Shown piece by piece: positions 59,941 to 64,000 of a DNA stretch of 64,000 nucleotides. The stretch's first letter is position 1, and every line of letters begins with the position of its first letter. The stretch is from Streptomyces sp. SolWspMP-5a-2 (GTDB taxonomy: Bacteria > Actinomycetota > Actinomycetes > Streptomycetales > Streptomycetaceae), in NCBI RefSeq assembly GCF_900091845.1, contig NZ_FMCI01000110.1, positions 20,838 to 84,837 on the forward strand. The letters run 5' to 3'. The notes under the pieces were generated by a model. That model saw only the letters and a program-made list of their open reading frames with translations, ran no database searches and was not told where the DNA came from. Made by a program: the position numbers and the translations under genes.

Positions 59941-60996
59941 ATGCGCAGAAACAGCCTCGCCCCCGCCGTCGCCCTCTGTCTGCTCGCCACCCCGCTGCTC
60001 TCCGCCTGCGGCGGCACCTCGTCCGCCGCCGACGAGAAGGTCGTCACCGTCTACAGCGCCGACGGCCTCAAGGGCGAGAACGGCGATGGCTGGTACGACC
60101 GGGTCTTCGCCGACTTCACCAAGAAGACCGGCATCAAGGTCGAGTACGTCGAGGGCGGTTCGGGCGAGATGGTGCAGCGCGCCGTCCGCGAGAAGGGCAA
60201 CCCGCAGGCCGACGTCCTGGTCACCCTCCCGCCGTTCATCCAGCAGGCCGACGGCAAGGGCCTGCTGGCGGCCTACCGTCCCGCCGGGTCCGACCGGGTC
60301 GCCGCCGACGCCAAGGCCGCCGACGGCACCTGGACCTCCGTCGTGCAGAACTACTTCGGGTTCGTCTACAACAAGAAGGAGCTGAAGAAGGCGCCGGTCA
60401 CCTGGGACGAACTCCTCGGCGGCGGCTACCGCGACAAGCTCCAGTACTCCACGCCGGGCGTCGCGGGCGACGGAACCGCCGTCCTGGTCAAGGCGATCCA
60501 CGACTTCGGCGGCAAGGACGCGGCCCTCGCCTACCTGAAGAAGCTCCAGACCAACAACGTCGGCCCGTCCGCCTCCACCGGCAAGCTGGCGCCCAAGGTC
60601 GACAAGGGCGAACTCCTCGTCGCCAACGGGGACGTGCAGATGAACTACGCCCAGTCCAAGACCATGCCGAACCTCGGCATCTGGTTCCCGGCCAGGCCCG
60701 GCTCCGCGCCCACCACGTTCGCGCTGCCCTACGCGGCCGGTCTCGTCACCGGCGCACCGCACGACGGCAACGGCCGCCGTCTGCTCGACTTCCTGCTCGG
60801 CGACGGCGCCCAGCGCCAGGTCAGCGCCGTCGGCGGCGGCTTCAGCGCCCGCGACGACGTGCAGGCGACGGACGCCGACGCCGTCGCGCTGGACGCGCTG
60901 ATGGACGGCGTGGAGATCTTCCAGCCGGACTGGAACGACATCGAGGAGAACCTCGCCTCCTACGTAACGGCCTGGAAGACGGCCACCGGCAGCTGA
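59941..60996 (+). CDS. phnS: Extracellular solute-binding lipoprotein, 2-aminoethylphosphonate type
   Basis: A 351-residue lipoprotein. The signal peptide ends in the lipobox LLSAC (Cys near 22), followed by a type-2 periplasmic-binding fold: VVTVYSADGLKG, YVEGGSGEMVQRAVREKGNP, ADVLVTLPPFIQQ and TFALPYAAGLVTGAPHDGNG. This matches the PhnS-like aminoethylphosphonate binding group, which is related to iron-binding FbpA. It delivers substrate to the permease pair. It starts at ATG 59941, preceded by CCAGGAG. The 51-bp gap after the permease gene is small enough for co-transcription. Confidence 0.87.
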   Translation: MRRNSLAPAVALCLLATPLLSACGGTSSAADEKVVTVYSADGLKGENGDGWYDRVFADFTKKTGIKVEYVEGGSGEMVQRAVREKGNPQADVLVTLPPFIQQADGKGLLAAYRPAGSDRVAADAKAADGTWTSVVQNYFGFVYNKKELKKAPVTWDELLGGGYRDKLQYSTPGVAGDGTAVLVKAIHDFGGKDAALAYLKKLQTNNVGPSASTGKLAPKVDKGELLVANGDVQMNYAQSKTMPNLGIWFPARPGSAPTTFALPYAAGLVTGAPHDGNGRRLLDFLLGDGAQRQVSAVGGGFSARDDVQATDADAVALDALMDGVEIFQPDWNDIEENLASYVTAWKTATGS

Positions 60997-61193
60997 CCCA
61001 CCCGCCCTCACCGCCCCCGCCCACTAACCACCTTTTTCTGCAACCGAGTTGACCGACCCCGAACCGCCCCGGGCCCCACCCGAGTGCACCGACGGCCAAC
61101 CGCCGCGGCCCGCAACCGGGCCGACCGGTGGCCGCCCCCCCATCTCTCTCCCCCCCACACGCCACACGTCCGTCCACCCTCCCGGAGGTCCCC

Positions 61194-62687
61194 GTGTCGT
61201 CCCGTGTGTCCCGCCGTTCCCTTCTCGTCTCCGCCGCCGCGCTCGCCGTGGCCGCGGGACCGCTCGCCCCCGTCGCCCGAGCCGCCGTCAGGAAGCCCAA
61301 GGTCCTGCTCATCGGCCTGGACGGCGCCCTGCTCGGCCGGATCAGGGACGCCGCGGCCCCGCACCTCGGCGCCCTGATGGCGGCCGGTCTCACCGCGCCC
61401 AGCAGCATCTACGCCGACCCGCTCGCGCCCACCCTCTCGGGACCCGGCTGGTCGACCCTGCTCACCGGCGTCTGGCCCGACCGGCACCAGGTCAGGGACA
61501 ACGCGTTCACCGGCGCCCGCTTCGACCTGTACCCCGACTTCCTGACCCGCGCCGAGACCGCGAACCCCGCCCTCGCCACCTACGCCGTCTCCTCCTGGGC
61601 GCCGATCACCGACACCGTCCTCTCCGCGAAGGTCGACACCCGGGTCTCCACCCCCGGCGCCGAGTACGACACCGGCACCACCGCCCGCGCCGTGGCCCGG
61701 CTGCGGGACGCCGACCCGGACGCGGTCTTCGTCCACCTCGACAACATCGACCACGCCGGACACGGTCACGGCGCCGCCTCCCCGCAGTACCTGGACGCCG
61801 TGCGCACCGCCGACGCGCAGGTCGGGGAGATCGTCGCCGCCGTCCGGGCCCGCCCCGGGTACGCGGCCGAGGACTGGCTGATCATGGTCACCGCCGATCA
61901 CGGGCACACCGACGCGGGCGGCCACGGCGGCTCCACCCTCCAGGAGCGCCAGACCTTCCTGATCGCCACCGGCCCCACCCTGTCCGCCGGTTCGGTCCGC
62001 CACGACGTCAAGATGCCCGACGTCGCCGCCTCCGCGCTCGCCCACCTCGGCATCGCGATCGATCCCGCCTGGAACCTCGACGGCCGCCCGCTCCAGCGGC
62101 CCGCGCCGGACGACTTCGACACCCTGCGCGGCCTGCTGGGCACCCGCGTCGACGAGACCGGCATCCCCGCCTCCGCCGTCGGCTTCACCCACACCCCGCC
62201 GGCCGGCTGGTCCGTCGACAACTCCGCGATGGGCACCGGCGGGGTCACCGAGTGGCGCGGCTGGTCCTTCACCACCGACGAGTTCTGGACCCAGTCCCAG
62301 CGCGACCAGAGCCGCGAGGGCAACGTCCGCGCCCGGAACGTCTTCGCGGTCGCCGACGGCGACGAGTGGAGCGACCGCGCCACCACCGGCGTCTTCGACT
62401 CCACCCTCGTCAGCCCCGCGTTCCCGGTCACCGGCGGACGCGCCGCCACCCTCGCCTACACCACCCACTACCGCCACGAGTCCCCGCAGCGGGGCGAGGT
62501 CCTCGTCTCCTACGACGACGGCGCCCCCGTCCCCGTCCGGACCTACACCGCCGACGCGCTCTCCCGCGCCGAGACCGTGACCCTCCAGGTCCCCGCGGGC
62601 GCCACCAGGGCCCGCGTCCGCTTCCGCTACACCGGCGGCAACAACTGGTACTGGGTGGTCGACGGGGTCAGGATCACCGGGGCCTGA
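61194..62687 (+). CDS. Tat-exported alkaline-phosphatase-superfamily phosphodiesterase
   Basis: A 497-residue secreted enzyme. GTG 61194 (GGAGG 5 nt upstream) opens a Tat signal, SRRSLLVSAAALAVAAGPLA. The type I phosphodiesterase/nucleotide pyrophosphatase core has metal-site motifs LLIGLDGALL, LAPTLSGPGWSTLLTG (nucleophile Thr/Ser region), HLDNIDHAGHGHG and TADHGHTDAGGHGG. Residues 340-497 form an additional beta-rich domain. Its place after the phosphonate transporter suggests it releases phosphonate or phosphate from extracellular esters. A phosphonoacetate-hydrolase-like role is an alternative. Both are inference. Confidence 0.85.
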   Translation: MSSRVSRRSLLVSAAALAVAAGPLAPVARAAVRKPKVLLIGLDGALLGRIRDAAAPHLGALMAAGLTAPSSIYADPLAPTLSGPGWSTLLTGVWPDRHQVRDNAFTGARFDLYPDFLTRAETANPALATYAVSSWAPITDTVLSAKVDTRVSTPGAEYDTGTTARAVARLRDADPDAVFVHLDNIDHAGHGHGAASPQYLDAVRTADAQVGEIVAAVRARPGYAAEDWLIMVTADHGHTDAGGHGGSTLQERQTFLIATGPTLSAGSVRHDVKMPDVAASALAHLGIAIDPAWNLDGRPLQRPAPDDFDTLRGLLGTRVDETGIPASAVGFTHTPPAGWSVDNSAMGTGGVTEWRGWSFTTDEFWTQSQRDQSREGNVRARNVFAVADGDEWSDRATTGVFDSTLVSPAFPVTGGRAATLAYTTHYRHESPQRGEVLVSYDDGAPVPVRTYTADALSRAETVTLQVPAGATRARVRFRYTGGNNWYWVVDGVRITGA

Positions 62688-62761
62688 CTAGGCTGGGGGC
62701 GTCGGCACGCCGTGGTTCCGGCGCCCCTTCCGCCCCGCACGTTCGCCTGGAGACGCAGAAC

Positions 62762-63541
62762 ATGGCAGACCGCAAGCCCATCGAGTCGTGGCTCACCGAC
62801 ATGGACGGCGTCCTCATCCACGAAGGCGTGCCGATCCCGGGCGCCGACGCCTTCCTGAAGAGGCTGCGGGAGTCCGCCAAGCCCTTCCTCGTGCTCACCA
62901 ACAACTCCATCTACACCCCGCGCGACCTGCACGCCCGGCTGCGCCGCATGGGCCTCGACGTGCCCGTGGAGAACATCTGGACCTCCGCGATGGCCACCGC
63001 CCAGTTCCTCGGCGACCAGCGTCCCGGCGGCACCGCCTACGTCATCGGCGAGGCGGGCCTCACCACCGCGCTGCACGACATCGGCTACGTCCTCACCGAC
63101 CACGAGCCCGACTACGTCGTCCTCGGCGAGACCCGCACCTACTCCTTCGAGGCCATGACCAAGGCGGTCCGGCTGATCGCCGGCGGCGCCCGCTTCATCT
63201 GCACCAACCCGGACGAGACCGGCCCCTCCACCGAGGGCCCCCTCCCGGCGACGGGCGCGGTGGCCGCCCTGATCACCAAGGCCACCGGCAAGCAGCCCTA
63301 CTTCGCGGGCAAGCCCAACCCGCTGATGATGCGCACCGGGCTCAACGCGATCGGCGCCCACTCCGAGAGCAGCGCGATGATCGGCGACCGCATGGACACC
63401 GACGTGCTGGCGGGCATGGAGGCCGGGATGCAGACCTTCCTGGTGCTGACCGGGCTCACCCGGCCGGAGCAGGTCGAGGACTTCCCCTACCGCCCGTCCC
63501 AGATCGTCGACTCGATCGCCGACCTCGTCGACCTGATCTGA
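62762..63541 (+). CDS. HAD-IIA family (NagD-like) phosphatase
   Basis: A 259-residue HAD hydrolase. Motif I is WLTDMDGVLIHEG, motif II LVLTNNSIYTPRD, the cap region follows with CTNPDETGPSTEG, and motif III/IV is KPNPLMM then MIGDRMDTDVLAG. NagD-like enzymes dephosphorylate small phosphomonoesters such as UMP, AMP or sugar phosphates. ATG 62762 follows 74 bp after the phosphodiesterase gene. It may belong to the same transcript, but this is also a common stand-alone chromosomal gene. Confidence 0.93.
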   Translation: MADRKPIESWLTDMDGVLIHEGVPIPGADAFLKRLRESAKPFLVLTNNSIYTPRDLHARLRRMGLDVPVENIWTSAMATAQFLGDQRPGGTAYVIGEAGLTTALHDIGYVLTDHEPDYVVLGETRTYSFEAMTKAVRLIAGGARFICTNPDETGPSTEGPLPATGAVAALITKATGKQPYFAGKPNPLMMRTGLNAIGAHSESSAMIGDRMDTDVLAGMEAGMQTFLVLTGLTRPEQVEDFPYRPSQIVDSIADLVDLI

Positions 63542-63579
63542 ACCCCCTCGGAACCGTTTCCCACCCGGACGGAGCAGTC

Positions 63580-63604
63580 CGGCCCCGCTGAGGATGCGGG
63601 GCCG
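63580..63604 (+). terminator. Stem-loop terminator after the NagD-like gene
   Basis: CGGCCCCGC (63580-63588) and GCGGGGCCG (63596-63604) are 9-bp perfect arms around a 7-nt loop, about 40 nt after the stop at 63541. Confidence 0.65.
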
Positions 63605-63644
63605 GGCCGCTGCGGGAAGTCTCCGGATGACGGGAGGTTTCACG

Positions 63645-64000
63645 ATGGGTCCACTTCGCCTGACGCTCTGCACGGGACTGCTCGCCGCCTGCGCGCTCAC
63701 CCCGGCGGCCCACGCGGCGGACGGTCACGGTGTCTCGGTGACGCCCTCCACCGCCGCCCCGGGCGCCGAGATCGCGCTCCGGGTCACCGGCTGCCGCGGT
63801 ACGTCCGGCACCGCCTCCTCGCCCGCCTTCGCCGGTGACGCCGAGCTGTCCCCGCACCGCGGCGCCCTGATGGGCGGCACCCGCGTCGACGCCGCCGCCA
63901 AGCCCGGCTCCTACGACGTGCGGGTGCGCTGCGCCGACGCGGAGACCGGCGCGCGGATCACCGTCGTCGCGAAGGGCGCCGCACCGACCGCGCCCGCGCC
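63645..64000 (+). CDS. Secreted protein, 3' truncated by the window edge
   Basis: ATG 63645 is preceded by GGGAGG at 7 nt and opens a Sec signal peptide (MGPLRLTLCTGLLAACALTP, then AAHAA). The visible mature part, about 90 residues, has a paired-cysteine beta-sandwich look (VTPSTAAPGAEIALRVTGC, then YDVRVRCADAETGARITVV). This resembles the Ig-like extracellular segments of small streptomycete surface proteins. The frame stays open to the last base, so the C-terminus and any membrane or sorting anchor lie outside the window. Confidence 0.7.
   Translation, partial: MGPLRLTLCTGLLAACALTPAAHAADGHGVSVTPSTAAPGAEIALRVTGCRGTSGTASSPAFAGDAELSPHRGALMGGTRVDAAAKPGSYDVRVRCADAETGARITVVAKGAAPTAPA

Overview
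The window is a stretch of high-GC actinobacterial chromosome that reads as Streptomyces. Third codon positions are strongly G/C, GTG starts are frequent, starts are preceded by GGAGG-type ribosome sites, and typical families are present (XRE/DUF397 pairs, DUF6412 next to a YidC-like gene, class E sortase with an LAXTG protein, Tat-exported hydrolases). No rRNA, tRNA, CRISPR array, transposase or complete prophage was seen.

0-13.7 kb is mostly ordinary chromosome: the end of a GroES-like gene, a probable guanidine-III riboswitch in front of a SugE/Gdx exporter, a bifunctional penicillin-binding protein, a three-gene ABC-2 exporter, a DUF1707 protein, a DUF4157 protein whose C-terminus carries a deaminase-like HAE/PCPSC signature, an SGNH hydrolase, a DUF445 protein, an MFS transporter and a VOC protein.

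13.7-17.9 kb is a scarred patch: a 46-bp tandem repeat, a small membrane-protein gene and a decayed partial copy of it 3.4 kb away, a stand-alone DUF5753 gene, an XRE/TPR regulator coupled to a pterin carbinolamine dehydratase, and an orphan DUF397 gene next to the last codons of a lost XRE partner.

17.9-37.5 kb is the most notable region, a composite DNA-defence island. The minus-strand operon has a HATPase-SF2 helicase fusion, a UvrD-like helicase, drmA and drmB, with each junction overlapping by 4 nt. A divergent plus-strand operon has an XRE-GHKL ATPase fusion and two unrecognised proteins. A third, minus-strand operon has a Vsr-type endonuclease, a C5-methyltransferase homologue that lacks the catalytic PC motif, and a canonical C5-cytosine methyltransferase. 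drmA, drmB and a cytosine methylase are DISARM hallmarks. drmC, drmD and drmE are not recognisable, and the other modules are not part of described DISARM classes. I infer a self/non-self DNA discrimination system with methylation as the self mark and several ATPases/helicases as effectors.

37.6-52.9 kb returns to housekeeping and accessory metabolism: a SEC-C protein, a secreted GH30-type glycosidase, a class E sortase, a divergent MFS/HxlR pair, DUF6412 and YidC-like genes, an FAH-family enzyme, a WXG-like protein followed by two tandem 194-aa paralogues, an LLM oxidoreductase, a HbpS-like protein, a Gfo/Idh/MocA oxidoreductase, and a divergent ROK regulator carrying in-frame 39-bp repeats.

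53.1-64 kb holds an apparently frameshifted LAXTG surface protein and a 2-aminoethylphosphonate-type gene set: GntR regulator, FAD oxidoreductase, phosphonatase-like HAD, ABC ATPase, two permeases and a binding lipoprotein, followed by a Tat-exported phosphodiesterase. A NagD-like HAD hydrolase and a truncated secreted protein close the window.
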